64,000 nucleotides of DNA, taken from positions 1,364,001 to 1,428,000 of the forward strand of contig NZ_CP071795.1 in the NCBI RefSeq assembly GCF_017498485.1. Direction: 5' to 3'. Below are positions 1 through 8,219 of the stretch, one piece after another. The notes under the pieces were generated by a model. It did not search any database. It was not told the origin of the DNA and saw only the letters and a program-made list of their open reading frames with translations. How positions within the stretch are numbered: the stretch's first letter is position 1; every line of letters starts with the position of its first letter. This DNA is from Polaribacter batillariae (lineage in GTDB: Bacteria > Bacteroidota > Bacteroidia > Flavobacteriales > Flavobacteriaceae). The translations under genes and the position numbers were made by a program.

Positions 1-898
1 ATGGCACCAAAGCTAAATGAAAACCGTACATTTCGTAATGGGGTGTTTTTACGTGTGCCTGATACCAAACTGAAGGTTGCGAAAAGCCAATATGAGGGTC
101 GTTTGCGAAAATTACTTTTCCGTTTTTGGTTTTATCTCCGCCAAGAACCCAAGAATTACTTCCTATAAATGGCGCAATTGGTAAAGTTTCCATTAAACGA
201 TGCATTGCATAAGAAAAAGCCCCTGTAATTTCGGGGTTTTTCTCGTTTTTAATAAGGGTTAAATTCTCTTTTTCAACTCCAATTAATTCATTAAAATAAG
301 CATCTCCTAATTTTTCTTTCACTTCGTTTAACATTGGATCTGTTTTATGAGCAACTGCAAAGCTAAAAGCCATATACCCCAAAACATTGTACATATCTTT
401 TAGTGTGTATTTCTCTTTTTTTACACCTACTAAAGTAAATTCAATAGGCGTTTTTCCATTTTCTATATAATCGTTTACACCTTTTAAATAAGCAGTTGCC
501 AATTTGTAGGGTTCTGAGTTTTTATCTAAATTTTCGATTGTTTTTGCGGCGGCTTCTTCGATTCCTAAACCCGAAAAAAGTTTGTCTGTTCTTATTAATT
601 TTTCTCCAAAAATTTCTGACAATCTTCCTGCTGCAATTCTACGAACCAACTCCATTTGCCACAATCTATCTTGCGCATGCACATACCCCAAAGCCACATA
701 AGCATCTTGTTGATTGCTCGCATTTATATGCGGAACACCAATTTCATCAAAATAAACAGTTACCTCTTCTTTTAAATTTTTAATTTCTAATTCTCCTGCA
801 TATTGGGGCTCTAAAGTTGTTTTATAATACCATCCAAAAGCAACGACTAGTATCATTAGAATTACAAGTATTTTTAATAAATTCTTTAAAATCTTCAT
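1..898 (-). CDS. Penicillin acylase family protein (3' part cut off by window edge)
   Basis: Ntn-hydrolase of the penicillin amidase (S45) family, probably an exported amidase or acyl-homoserine-lactone-type acylase; the substrate cannot be told from sequence. The reading frame is open from the ATG at 898 to base 1, giving 299 codons; the family is usually 700-850 residues, so more than half is missing. Residues 1-25 form an N-terminal membrane or signal segment. A stretch reading DEIGVPHI and a VHAQDRLWQMELVRR motif are typical of the alpha chain. At about residue 246 lies GSNSWVLGG, the autocleavage junction; Ser247 would become the N-terminal nucleophile of the beta chain, followed by NDPH. 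Divergent from the aminotransferase gene on its right. Confidence 0.9.
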   Translation of the reverse strand, partial: MKILKNLLKILVILMILVVAFGWYYKTTLEPQYAGELEIKNLKEEVTVYFDEIGVPHINASNQQDAYVALGYVHAQDRLWQMELVRRIAAGRLSEIFGEKLIRTDKLFSGLGIEEAAAKTIENLDKNSEPYKLATAYLKGVNDYIENGKTPIEFTLVGVKKEKYTLKDMYNVLGYMAFSFAVAHKTDPMLNEVKEKLGDAYFNELIGVEKENLTLIKNEKNPEITGAFSYAMHRLMETLPIAPFIGSNSWVLGGDKTKNGKVIFANDPHIGFSQPSVWYQAHVKTPHYEMYGFHLALVP

Positions 899-914
899 AA
901 ATATTGATTTTTAC

Positions 915-922
915 CAAAGATA
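915..922 (-). promoter_or_regulatory. -7 promoter element of the acylase gene
   Basis: On the minus strand the bases read TATCTTTG, an exact match to the Bacteroidota primary-sigma -7 motif TAnnTTTG, ending 16 bases before the acylase ATG. A TTTG lies further upstream, but its spacing of about 26 bases is longer than usual. Confidence 0.5.
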
Positions 923-971
923 AACGATTTATTATTTCTGTTTTCATACAAAAACAATGAAAGTTTGTTTG

Positions 972-979
972 TATTTTTG
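972..979 (+). promoter_or_regulatory. -7 promoter element before the aminotransferase gene
   Basis: TATTTTTG matches TAnnTTTG exactly and ends 18 bases before the ATG at 998. It lies inside the longer open frame that begins at 965, which argues that 998 is the true start. No clear -33 element is seen. Confidence 0.5.
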
Positions 980-997
980 AGGTTCAAAATTTTCTTT

Positions 998-2161
998 ATG
1001 AAAAAAATTCAAATGGTTGACTTACAAGGTCAATATGAACCGATAAAAGAAACCGTAAACACTTCAATTCAAGAAGTTTTAAATTCTTCTGCATACATAA
1101 ATGGCCCTTTGGTGCACGAATTTCAAGCAGACTTAGAAAAATATTTAAACGTAAAACATGTAATTCCGTGTGCTAACGGAACAGATGCTTTGCAAATTGC
1201 AATGATGGGTTTAGGTTTAAAACAAGGTGATGAAGTTATTACTGCCGATTTTACATTTGCAGCCACAGTAGAGGTAATTGCTTTATTAAAATTAACCCCA
1301 GTTTTGGTAGATGTTGAAAAAGATACGTTTAACATAGATATTGATGCTTTAAAAAAAGCAATTACGCCAAAAACAAAAGCAATTGTACCAGTTCACTTAT
1401 TTGGTCAAGTGGCAAATATGGAAGCTGTTTTAGAAATTGCCAAAGAACATCATTTATTTGTAATTGAAGACAATGCACAAGCAATTGGCGCCAATTACAC
1501 ATTTAAAAATGGCAAAAAACAAAAAGCAGGAACCATTGGAAATGTAGGTACAACTTCGTTTTTTCCATCAAAAAACTTAGGTTGTTATGGAGATGGAGGT
1601 GCTATTTTTACAAATGATGATGAATTAGCACACAGGTTAAGAGGCATTGTAAATCATGGAATGTACACTCGCTATTACCATGACGTAGTTGGAGTAAATT
1701 CTCGACTCGACTCGATACAAGCTGGAGTTTTAAAAGCAAAATTACCGCATTTAGATGGGTATTGTAATGCTCGTAGAAATGCCGCTCGTTTTTACAATAA
1801 TGCGTTTAAAAATAACCCAAATATTATTACACCAACCACAAAATCGAATGCAACAAACAGTTGTGGCGAAATTTGCGATACTTGCGATTGCCATGTTTTT
1901 CATCAATATACACTGCAAATTACCAATGGCAAGAGAGACGAATTACACAAACATTTGTTAGACAAAGAAATTCCGAATGCCATTTATTACCCAGTTGCGT
2001 TGCATGCTCAAAAAGCATATCAAGACACTCGTTATAAAGAAAGTGATTTTCCTGTAACAAACGAGTTGATAAAAACAGTAATTTCTTTACCAATGCATAC
2101 AGAATTAGAAAAAGAGCAATTAGAGTTTATAACGGAAACAATCAATCAATTTATAAAATAG
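998..2161 (+). CDS. DegT/DnrJ/EryC1/StrS family sugar aminotransferase
   Basis: PLP-dependent aminotransferase that converts a keto-sugar nucleotide to an amino sugar, probably for surface polysaccharide; it resembles WbpE-type enzymes. The product is 387 residues, normal for the family. It opens with MVDLQGQY, has a substrate/PLP loop CANGTDAL near 58, the Asp of EDNAQAIGA at 158 and the Schiff-base lysine of FFPSKNLG at Lys192. A cysteine-rich stretch near residue 300 (CGEICDTCDCH) precedes the conserved FHQYTL segment. The ATG at 998 was chosen over 965 because 965 is a non-ATG start upstream of a promoter motif. galE follows after one base, so the two form an operon for nucleotide-sugar supply. 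The exact sugar is unknown. Confidence 0.92.
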   Translation: MKKIQMVDLQGQYEPIKETVNTSIQEVLNSSAYINGPLVHEFQADLEKYLNVKHVIPCANGTDALQIAMMGLGLKQGDEVITADFTFAATVEVIALLKLTPVLVDVEKDTFNIDIDALKKAITPKTKAIVPVHLFGQVANMEAVLEIAKEHHLFVIEDNAQAIGANYTFKNGKKQKAGTIGNVGTTSFFPSKNLGCYGDGGAIFTNDDELAHRLRGIVNHGMYTRYYHDVVGVNSRLDSIQAGVLKAKLPHLDGYCNARRNAARFYNNAFKNNPNIITPTTKSNATNSCGEICDTCDCHVFHQYTLQITNGKRDELHKHLLDKEIPNAIYYPVALHAQKAYQDTRYKESDFPVTNELIKTVISLPMHTELEKEQLEFITETINQFIK

Positions 2162-2162
2162 T

Positions 2163-3170
2163 ATGAAAAAAATATTAGTCACAGGAGGTTTAGGTTTTAT
2201 AGGTTCACATACCGTTGTAGAGTTGCAAAATGCAGGTTTCGAAGTGGTTATTATAGACGATTTATCGAACACAACCTTAAAAGTTTTAGATAGTATTACA
2301 GAAATTACAGGTAAAAAACCAGATTTTTATCAAATTGATTTGCGTATTAAAAATGATGTAAAAAACTTCTTCGATACTAATAAAGTAGATGGAATTATAC
2401 ATTTTGCAGCCTTTAAAGCTGTAGGAGAAAGCATGCAAAAGCCTTTAGATTATTACGAAAATAATTTAAGTGCTTTGGTTTATCTTTTACAAGAAATGAG
2501 AGATCGAAAAATAGATCATTTTATTTTCTCTTCTTCTTGCACCGTTTATGGGCAAGCAGATGAATTGCCAATTACAGAAAAAGCACCTGTTAAAAAAGCA
2601 GAATCTGTATATGGAAATACCAAACAAATTGGTGAAGAAATTATTGAAGACGCCAGCAAAGCACATGGAATTAACGCAATTGCTTTGCGTTATTTTAATC
2701 CGATTGGTGCTCATGAAAGTATAAAAATTGGTGAATTACCTTTAGGAGTGCCTCAAAATTTAATTCCATTTGTTACACAAACTGCAGCAGGAATTCGTAA
2801 AGAATTATCGGTTTTTGGCGACGATTACCCAACTCCAGACGGAACAGCTGTAAGAGATTACATTCACGTGGTAGATTTGGCGAAAGCACACATTGCAGCA
2901 TTGCAGCGTTTAATCAACAAAAAAAATAAAAAAAGTTTCGAATTTTTTAATGTAGGTACAGGAACAGGAAGTTCTGTTTTAGAAGTAATAAAAGCATTCG
3001 AAAAAGCATCTGGAAAACCTTTAAATTATAAAATTGTTGGAAGACGAGAAGGCGACATTACAGCTGCCTATGCAGACACAACCATTGCAAATAAAGAATT
3101 AAACTGGAAAACAGAAAAAACATTAGATGAAGCTTTGGCTTCTGCTTGGCAATGGCAGTTGAAACAGTAA
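2163..3170 (+). CDS. galE: UDP-glucose 4-epimerase
   Basis: Interconverts UDP-glucose and UDP-galactose (or the N-acetyl forms) with bound NAD. It is an extended short-chain dehydrogenase of 335 residues, the usual length. The Rossmann motif is GGLGFIG at residues 8-14, IDDLSN follows beta-2, Ser124/125 sit before the catalytic pair Tyr150 and Lys154 (YGNTK), and the RYFNPIGAH and DGTAVRDYIHV signatures of GalE are present. The gene starts one base after the aminotransferase stop codon, so it is translated from the same message. Confidence in the GalE subfamily is high; 4-epimerases acting on UDP-GlcNAc look very similar. Confidence 0.95.
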   Translation: MKKILVTGGLGFIGSHTVVELQNAGFEVVIIDDLSNTTLKVLDSITEITGKKPDFYQIDLRIKNDVKNFFDTNKVDGIIHFAAFKAVGESMQKPLDYYENNLSALVYLLQEMRDRKIDHFIFSSSCTVYGQADELPITEKAPVKKAESVYGNTKQIGEEIIEDASKAHGINAIALRYFNPIGAHESIKIGELPLGVPQNLIPFVTQTAAGIRKELSVFGDDYPTPDGTAVRDYIHVVDLAKAHIAALQRLINKKNKKSFEFFNVGTGTGSSVLEVIKAFEKASGKPLNYKIVGRREGDITAAYADTTIANKELNWKTEKTLDEALASAWQWQLKQ

Positions 3171-3266
3171 GTCAGTTGGCAGTGTTTAGTCTTCAGTTAG
3201 CAGTCGTGGGCACCGTTTTTTTTAGCTTTAGGCTCAAGTGCATTTAAAACTATAAGCCATCTTTTG

Positions 3267-3357
3267 TCTTACGTCTTAGGTCATTTCATTACCTCTTAAG
3301 TCTTACGTCCTAAGTCTTAAGTCCTAAGTCCTAAGTCCTAAGTCAAATTTAAGTCTT
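3267..3357 (+). repeat. Imperfect 7-8 bp tandem repeat (CCTAAGT-like)
   Basis: About ten degenerate copies of a unit like CCTAAGT/CTTAAGT follow galE, with the three cleanest copies in a row at 3321-3344. It lies in the 476-base stretch between galE and the next gene, which otherwise holds short remnants such as cagttggcagt (also seen after 18923), a terminator and a promoter. Confidence 0.7.
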
Positions 3358-3391
3358 GTATCATTTTAAATCACAAGTCGTTTTTACGCAG

Positions 3392-3439
3392 AAATCACTC
3401 AATTTTAGCTCGTTTTTAGTTAATTTTGAGTGATTTTTT
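3392..3439 (+). terminator. Putative terminator of the aminotransferase-galE operon
   Basis: AAATCACTCAA (3392-3402) pairs with TTGAGTGATTT (3426-3436) and runs into a T tract. The loop is long (23 bases) and the hairpin lies 220 bases after galE, so it may instead be a general stop signal before the next promoter. Confidence 0.5.
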
Positions 3440-3583
3440 GCTTTTTTCAACTAAAAAAGATCTTTTTTTATTTTTTATATGATAATGATAAGGTACTTGA
3501 ATTATCAAATTGTTAAAGATACCTCAGTATCATTTTTAGTTCTACATTTCTCTGCTCATTTTTAAGGTTTTAACAGTTCTAAA

Positions 3584-3614
3584 TTGACATCAACACATAT
3601 CAACCTTAACTTTG
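3584..3614 (+). promoter_or_regulatory. Full Bacteroidota promoter (TTG -33, TAACTTTG -7)
   Basis: TTG at 3584-3586 and TAACTTTG at 3607-3614 are separated by 20 bases, the expected geometry. The ATG of the small protein at 3647 follows at a normal distance. The TTG that could be mistaken for a start codon is therefore the -33 element. Confidence 0.7.
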
Positions 3615-3646
3615 TAACCGATATTATTAATGATAAAAGAACACCA

Positions 3647-3841
3647 ATGAAACTGATTAACATTAAAAGAAAGACTCAATTAGAACAACGTCATACCCGA
3701 GAAATGGGCGTTCTAACCACCAACGTAACGTATATAAAAAAAATGCTCTTCAATTTAATTCCGTTAGCAACTTTACACAAATATAGAGAAACGTATTACG
3801 GAGAAATAAAAGATTGCGAAGAGTGCGTTTTAGCAAAATAA
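3647..3841 (+). CDS. Small conserved protein of unknown function (64 aa)
   Basis: Encodes a basic 64-residue protein beginning MKLINIKRKTQLEQRHTREM and ending GEIKDCEECVLAK, with a CxxC near the C terminus. No signal peptide; a short hydrophobic stretch (MLFNLIPLATL) lies in the middle. It is a stand-alone transcription unit: a strong promoter just upstream and a clean hairpin terminator ten bases downstream. The function is not recognised. The ATG at 3647 is preferred to the TTG at 3584 because the latter is part of the promoter. The tight promoter/terminator flanks are the best evidence that this is a real gene. Confidence 0.7.
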   Translation: MKLINIKRKTQLEQRHTREMGVLTTNVTYIKKMLFNLIPLATLHKYRETYYGEIKDCEECVLAK

Positions 3842-3851
3842 TTTAATCGAA

Positions 3852-3881
3852 AACCTGAATTTTAAGTTCAGGTTTTTTTTT
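3852..3881 (+). terminator. Rho-independent terminator of the 64-aa gene
   Basis: AACCTGAA (3852-3859) and TTCAGGTT (3867-3874) form a perfect 8-bp stem with a 7-base loop followed by a run of T's. Confidence 0.85.
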
Positions 3882-3956
3882 GCCTTTATTTAACACTATT
3901 CCAAAGCATTATTCATTTCATTTTAGTAATTTTAGTCTTTAAAATCTATCATAAAA

Positions 3957-6800
3957 ATGAAAAAAATCACCCTTGTATTTGCGAGTATTTTATTATTTAT
4001 TGCTTGCGATAATTCAACCAAAAAAACTAGTTCCAAAGAAAAAGAGCTAAGTATTAAATATGAAAAAATAGAGTTAGACAATGGACTCGATGTTATTTTT
4101 CACGTAGATAAATCAGACCCAGTTGTAGCTGTAGAGCTAATGGTACATGTTGGATCTGCCAGAGAAATTGAAGGCAGAACTGGTTTTGCCCACTTATTTG
4201 AACATTTACTTTTCTTAGAATCTGAGAATTTAGGAAAAGGAGGTTTAGATAAAATGAGTGCAAGAATTGGTGGTTCTGGAGCAAATGGTTCAACTTCTAG
4301 AGACAGAACAAATTATTTACAAACCGTGCCAAAAGACGCCTTAGAAAAAATGATTTGGGCAGAAGCCGATAAATTGGGTTGGTTTATAAACACAGTTACA
4401 GAGCCAGTGCTAGCGAAAGAAAAACAAGTGGTTAAAAACGAAAAAAGACAAAGAGTAGATAACGCACCTTATGGGCACAACCAATATGTTATTGGAAAAA
4501 ACCTGTATCCAAAAGATCATCCATACAATTGGCAAGTAATAGGTTCTTTAGAAGATTTACAAAACGCTACCTTAGACGATGTAAAAACATTCTTTAAAAA
4601 ATGGTATGTACCTAATAATGCTACTCTGGTTTTATCTGGAGATATCGATGTTGCTCAAGCAAAAGAATGGGTACATAAATATTTTGATGAAATTCCAAGA
4701 GGCGAAGACATTCCTCCTTTAAATAAAAGACCAGGGGTTGTAAAAGAAACAAAACTTTTATACTACGAAGATAATTTTGCAAGAGTACCACAATTAACAA
4801 TGGTTTGGCCCACTGTAGAATCTTATCATCCAGATTCTTACGCTTTAGAAGTATTAACACAGTATTTATCTGACGGAAAATCGGCTCCTTTAAATGAAGT
4901 TTTGGTAGATGATTTAAAACTTACTTCCTACACTTCTATGTATAACTATATTTCTGAATTAGCAGGCTCTACGCAACTTTCTATTCGAGCTTTTAATGAT
5001 GTAAGTCTAGATGAAGTAAAAGCAGGAGTTGAAAAAGCGTTTGCAAAATTTGAAGCAGAAGGAATTTCAGAAAAAGATTTAAAAAGAATAAAAGCAGGCC
5101 AAGAAACCGAGTTTTATCAAAGTTTATCTAGCGTTTTAGGAAAAGGAACCAATTTAGCTTCTTACAATACCTATACAGGAAACCCAGGTTATGTAAGCGA
5201 AGATATTAAAAAAACGCTAGCAGTTACCACAGAAGATGTAATGCGTGTTTATAATACCTATATTAAAGACAAAAATTACATTGCCACTAGTTTTGTACCT
5301 AAAAACAGTGCAGCACTGGCCTTAAAGGGTTCTAAATTAGCCGAAGTTGTAGAAGAAAAAATTGTACAAGGTGCAGAAGAAAAATTCGATCCAAAAATCG
5401 CTGCAACATACCAAAAAACACCTTCTTCTTTTGATAGAAGTATAGAACCTCCTTACGGAAAAACACCTTCTTTAGCAGTGCCTACAGTGTATGAAAGTAG
5501 CTTAGAGAATGGTTTAAAAATATACGGAATAGAAAACAACGAAGTTCCTTTGGTTAGATTTAATATTACTATTGATGGTGGGCAATTATTAGAATCTATG
5601 GATAAATTAGGGGTCGCTAATTTAACAGCAGATTTATTAAATAAAGGTACAAAAAACAAAACTGTACAAGAATTAGAAGAAGCCATTCAAGAATTAGGAG
5701 CCTCTATTTATATCTATTCTGGAAAAGAAGAAATAACAATTAGCGGAATAACACTTTCTAAGAACTACAACAAAACATTAGCTTTGGTCGAAGAAATGTT
5801 ATTAGAACCAAGGTTCGATGCAGAAGAATTCGATCTCCTTAAAAAAGCAACCATTGCAAGCTTAAATCAACAAGAAGCAAACCCCAATTCTGTAGCTAGA
5901 AATGTTTATAACGAGTTAATTTACGGAAAAGACAACATTCGTTCTAAAAATACTTTAGGAACCGTTTCTTCTGTAAAATCGATTACTTTACAAGACGTAA
6001 AAGATTTTTACAACAATTATATTTCGCCTTCTGTTGCCAAAATGTTAGTGGTAGGAGACATTTCTAAAAAAGAATTAATAACATCTTTAGACAATTTAAA
6101 TTCTAAATGGAAAAGTAAAGAAGTAACAATTCCTGAATATAAAACTCCAGATGCTCCAACAAAACCTACAGTTTATTTTTACGACATTCCAAATGCAAAA
6201 CAATCTATTTTACAATTTGGTACACCAGCTTTAGCGGCTACAGAGAAAGATTTTTATCCAGCCTCTGTGATGAATTACATTCTTGGTGGTGGCGGATTTG
6301 CTTCTCGCTTAACACAAGAATTACGTGAAGGAAAAGGATATACCTATGGAATTCGTTCTGGATTTTCTGGTTCGAAAGCAAAAGGTGCTTTTACGATTTC
6401 TAGCGGAGTAAGAACCAATGTAACATTAGAATCTGCACAATTAATAAAGAAAATTTTAGAAGAATACCCAGAAACTTTTTCTGATAAAGATTTAGAAACT
6501 ACAAAAAGCTTCTTAATAAAAAGCAATGCAAGAGCTTTTGAAACTGCTGGTGCAAAATTAAGAATGCTCGCTAATATTAGCGATTATGGTTGGAAGCCAG
6601 ACTATGTAAAAGATAGAGAAGCCATTGTAAATAACATGACCAAAGAGCAAATTAAAGAATTGGCAAATAAATATGTAAATCCAGATAAAATGATTTGGTT
6701 AGTGGTTGGTGATGCAGAAACACAATTAAAAAGGATGAAACAATTAGGATATGGAGAACCTATCTTGTTAAATGAAACGCAGAAACCAATTAAGAATTAA
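3957..6800 (+). CDS. M16 family zinc metallopeptidase, two-domain lipoprotein
   Basis: Pitrilysin/insulinase-family peptidase anchored as a lipoprotein; it probably degrades peptides in the periplasm or at the outer membrane. The signal peptide ends in the lipobox LFIAC, with Cys17 as the lipidated residue. The N-terminal M16 domain carries the inverted zinc motif HLFEH (His79, Glu82, His83) and the third ligand Glu162 in NEKRQR. From about residue 500 a second M16 module follows; it has GGGGFASRLTQELREGKGYTYG but no HxxEH, as expected for the non-catalytic half. At 947 residues it has the size of a complete two-module protein. It is monocistronic, with a 7-bp tandem repeat and a terminator directly downstream. 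Confidence 0.93.
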   Translation: MKKITLVFASILLFIACDNSTKKTSSKEKELSIKYEKIELDNGLDVIFHVDKSDPVVAVELMVHVGSAREIEGRTGFAHLFEHLLFLESENLGKGGLDKMSARIGGSGANGSTSRDRTNYLQTVPKDALEKMIWAEADKLGWFINTVTEPVLAKEKQVVKNEKRQRVDNAPYGHNQYVIGKNLYPKDHPYNWQVIGSLEDLQNATLDDVKTFFKKWYVPNNATLVLSGDIDVAQAKEWVHKYFDEIPRGEDIPPLNKRPGVVKETKLLYYEDNFARVPQLTMVWPTVESYHPDSYALEVLTQYLSDGKSAPLNEVLVDDLKLTSYTSMYNYISELAGSTQLSIRAFNDVSLDEVKAGVEKAFAKFEAEGISEKDLKRIKAGQETEFYQSLSSVLGKGTNLASYNTYTGNPGYVSEDIKKTLAVTTEDVMRVYNTYIKDKNYIATSFVPKNSAALALKGSKLAEVVEEKIVQGAEEKFDPKIAATYQKTPSSFDRSIEPPYGKTPSLAVPTVYESSLENGLKIYGIENNEVPLVRFNITIDGGQLLESMDKLGVANLTADLLNKGTKNKTVQELEEAIQELGASIYIYSGKEEITISGITLSKNYNKTLALVEEMLLEPRFDAEEFDLLKKATIASLNQQEANPNSVARNVYNELIYGKDNIRSKNTLGTVSSVKSITLQDVKDFYNNYISPSVAKMLVVGDISKKELITSLDNLNSKWKSKEVTIPEYKTPDAPTKPTVYFYDIPNAKQSILQFGTPALAATEKDFYPASVMNYILGGGGFASRLTQELREGKGYTYGIRSGFSGSKAKGAFTISSGVRTNVTLESAQLIKKILEEYPETFSDKDLETTKSFLIKSNARAFETAGAKLRMLANISDYGWKPDYVKDREAIVNNMTKEQIKELANKYVNPDKMIWLVVGDAETQLKRMKQLGYGEPILLNETQKPIKN

Positions 6801-6804
6801 GAGT

Positions 6805-6902
6805 ATGAGTTATGAGTTATGAGTTATGAGTTATGAGTTATGAGTTATGAGTTATGAGTTATGAGTTATGAGTTATGAGTTATGAGTTATGAGTTATGAG
6901 TT
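6805..6902 (+). repeat. Perfect tandem repeat, 14 copies of ATGAGTT
   Basis: The heptamer ATGAGTT is repeated without interruption 14 times (98 bases), beginning four bases after the M16 peptidase stop codon and ending ten bases before the terminator. Perfect identity suggests recent expansion and likely length variation between strains. It is not coding. Confidence 0.97.
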
Positions 6903-6911
6903 AAATCTCAC

Positions 6912-6953
6912 AAAAAAATCCCATTTTCTAGTTTAGAAAGTGGGATTTTTTTT
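6912..6953. terminator. Bidirectional terminator between M16 peptidase and fabD
   Basis: An A-run plus TCCCATTTTCTA pairs with TAGAAAGTGGGA plus a T-run, with one G-T wobble. It can stop transcription from either side. Confidence 0.8.
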
Positions 6954-7058
6954 ATTATTAAATGCCTCCTTGAGCATTACTGAAATTTAGAATAATTCTA
7001 ATTGAAAGTAGCTAAACGTAATTTAAAGAAAGGTTTATTATGTAACGAAAACTATAGT

Positions 7059-7083
7059 TCTCGACTGCACTCGAACAGACACA
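7059..7083 (+). repeat. Dispersed short repeat, CTCGACTGCGCTCGA family
   Basis: Reads tctcgactgcactcgaacag, one of at least five copies of a CTCGACTGCGCTCGA-like motif in this window (others near 27806, 39466, 40531 and 60391). All but one variant lie between genes. Confidence 0.6.
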
Positions 7084-7096
7084 ATAATCATTAAAA

Positions 7097-7981
7097 TTAC
7101 TCGAAAGAAGCTCCACTTGCAGCCACACTTCTATCGATTTTACGCATTAAACCTTGCAACACTTTTCCTGGTCCTACTTCTATAAATTCGGTACCTCCAT
7201 CAGCAATCATTGCCTGGATCGATTGGGTCCATTTTACAGGCGCAGTTAATTGAAGCATTAAATTTTTCTTAATCTCATTTGCATTGGTAACAGCACTAGC
7301 AGTTACATTTTGGTAAACAGGGCAAGATGGTTCTTTAAACTCAGTTGCTTCGATTGCAGCTGCTAATTCTTCTCTTGCAGGCTCCATCATTGGCGAATGA
7401 AATGCACCTCCAACAGGCAATAAAATGGCTCTTTTTGCTCCTTTTTCAGTTAAAATTGCACAGGTTTTTTCAACTGCTTCAATTTCTCCAGAAATTACCA
7501 ATTGCCCAGGACAATTATAATTTGCAGCGACTACTACTCCATCTATTTCTGCGCAGGTTTCTTCTACAACATGATCTTCTAAACCTAAAACTGCAGCCAT
7601 TGTAGATGGTGCTGCTTCACATGCTTTTTGCATGGCCAAAGCACGTTTAGAAACTAAGGTTAAACCATCTTCAAAAGACAAAACACCGTTTGCAACTAAT
7701 GCCGATAATTCTCCTAAAGAATGTCCAGCAACCATTTCTGGTTGAAAAGAATCTCCTAAAACCTTCGCTAAAATTACAGAATGTAAGAAAATAGCAGGTT
7801 GAGTAACTTTCGTTTCTTTTAATTGCTCTGTAGTTCCTTCGAACATAACATCTGTAATAGAAAACCCTAAAATAGCGTTTGCTTTTTCGAAATATTCTTG
7901 TGCCAATGCAGATTTTTCGTACAAATCTAACCCCATTCCTGTAAATTGTGCTCCTTGACCCGGAAAGATATATGCTTTCAT
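7097..7981 (-). CDS. fabD: Malonyl-CoA:ACP transacylase
   Basis: Transfers malonyl groups from CoA to acyl carrier protein for fatty acid synthesis in the cytoplasm. The product is 294 residues when started at the ATG at 7981, which gives the standard MKAYIFPGQGAQ opening; an upstream in-frame start would add 11 unlikely residues. The nucleophile is Ser88 in GHSLG, Arg113 lies in SKRALAMQ and the catalytic His195 is in GAFHSP. It stands alone, divergent from the DUF547 gene and convergent with the M16 peptidase; other fab genes are not in the window. Confidence 0.96.
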   Translation of the reverse strand: MKAYIFPGQGAQFTGMGLDLYEKSALAQEYFEKANAILGFSITDVMFEGTTEQLKETKVTQPAIFLHSVILAKVLGDSFQPEMVAGHSLGELSALVANGVLSFEDGLTLVSKRALAMQKACEAAPSTMAAVLGLEDHVVEETCAEIDGVVVAANYNCPGQLVISGEIEAVEKTCAILTEKGAKRAILLPVGGAFHSPMMEPAREELAAAIEATEFKEPSCPVYQNVTASAVTNANEIKKNLMLQLTAPVKWTQSIQAMIADGGTEFIEVGPGKVLQGLMRKIDRSVAASGASFE

Positions 7982-8090
7982 TTTTAGTATTTTTATTTGT
8001 TTAGTTGTCGGCAAAAATAATCATTTTTATTTGAAGGTAACTGCTAGTCAACAGGTAGGTTAACGGCTTTATTGAAGGCGAAAGATTCAA

Positions 8091-8135
8091 TTTGAGCTAA
8101 TTTTTCTCAAAAAACAAAAGAAAAATTAGCTCAAA
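8091..8135. repeat. Perfect 17-bp inverted repeat in the fabD/DUF547 divergent region
   Basis: TTTGAGCTAATTTTTCT (8091-8107) is repeated in inverted form at 8119-8135 with an 11-base loop. It lies between two divergently transcribed genes and has no T-run on the outgoing sides, so it is not an obvious terminator. It could be a regulator binding site or an RNA hairpin. Confidence 0.7.
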
Positions 8136-8219
8136 CAGTATATTTAACAACTTTTGGAACTATTATTGTAATCAACTTAAAAAACCTTCGTCTAAAAGAG
8201 CAACAAATAAAAATATACA

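Noticed and set aside
496..783. 95-residue open frame on the + strand
   Set aside because: It is antisense to the well-supported penicillin acylase frame and has low-complexity composition.
6805..6902. CRISPR-like array in the heptamer repeat region
   Set aside because: The units are 7 bases long with no spacers; it is a simple tandem repeat.
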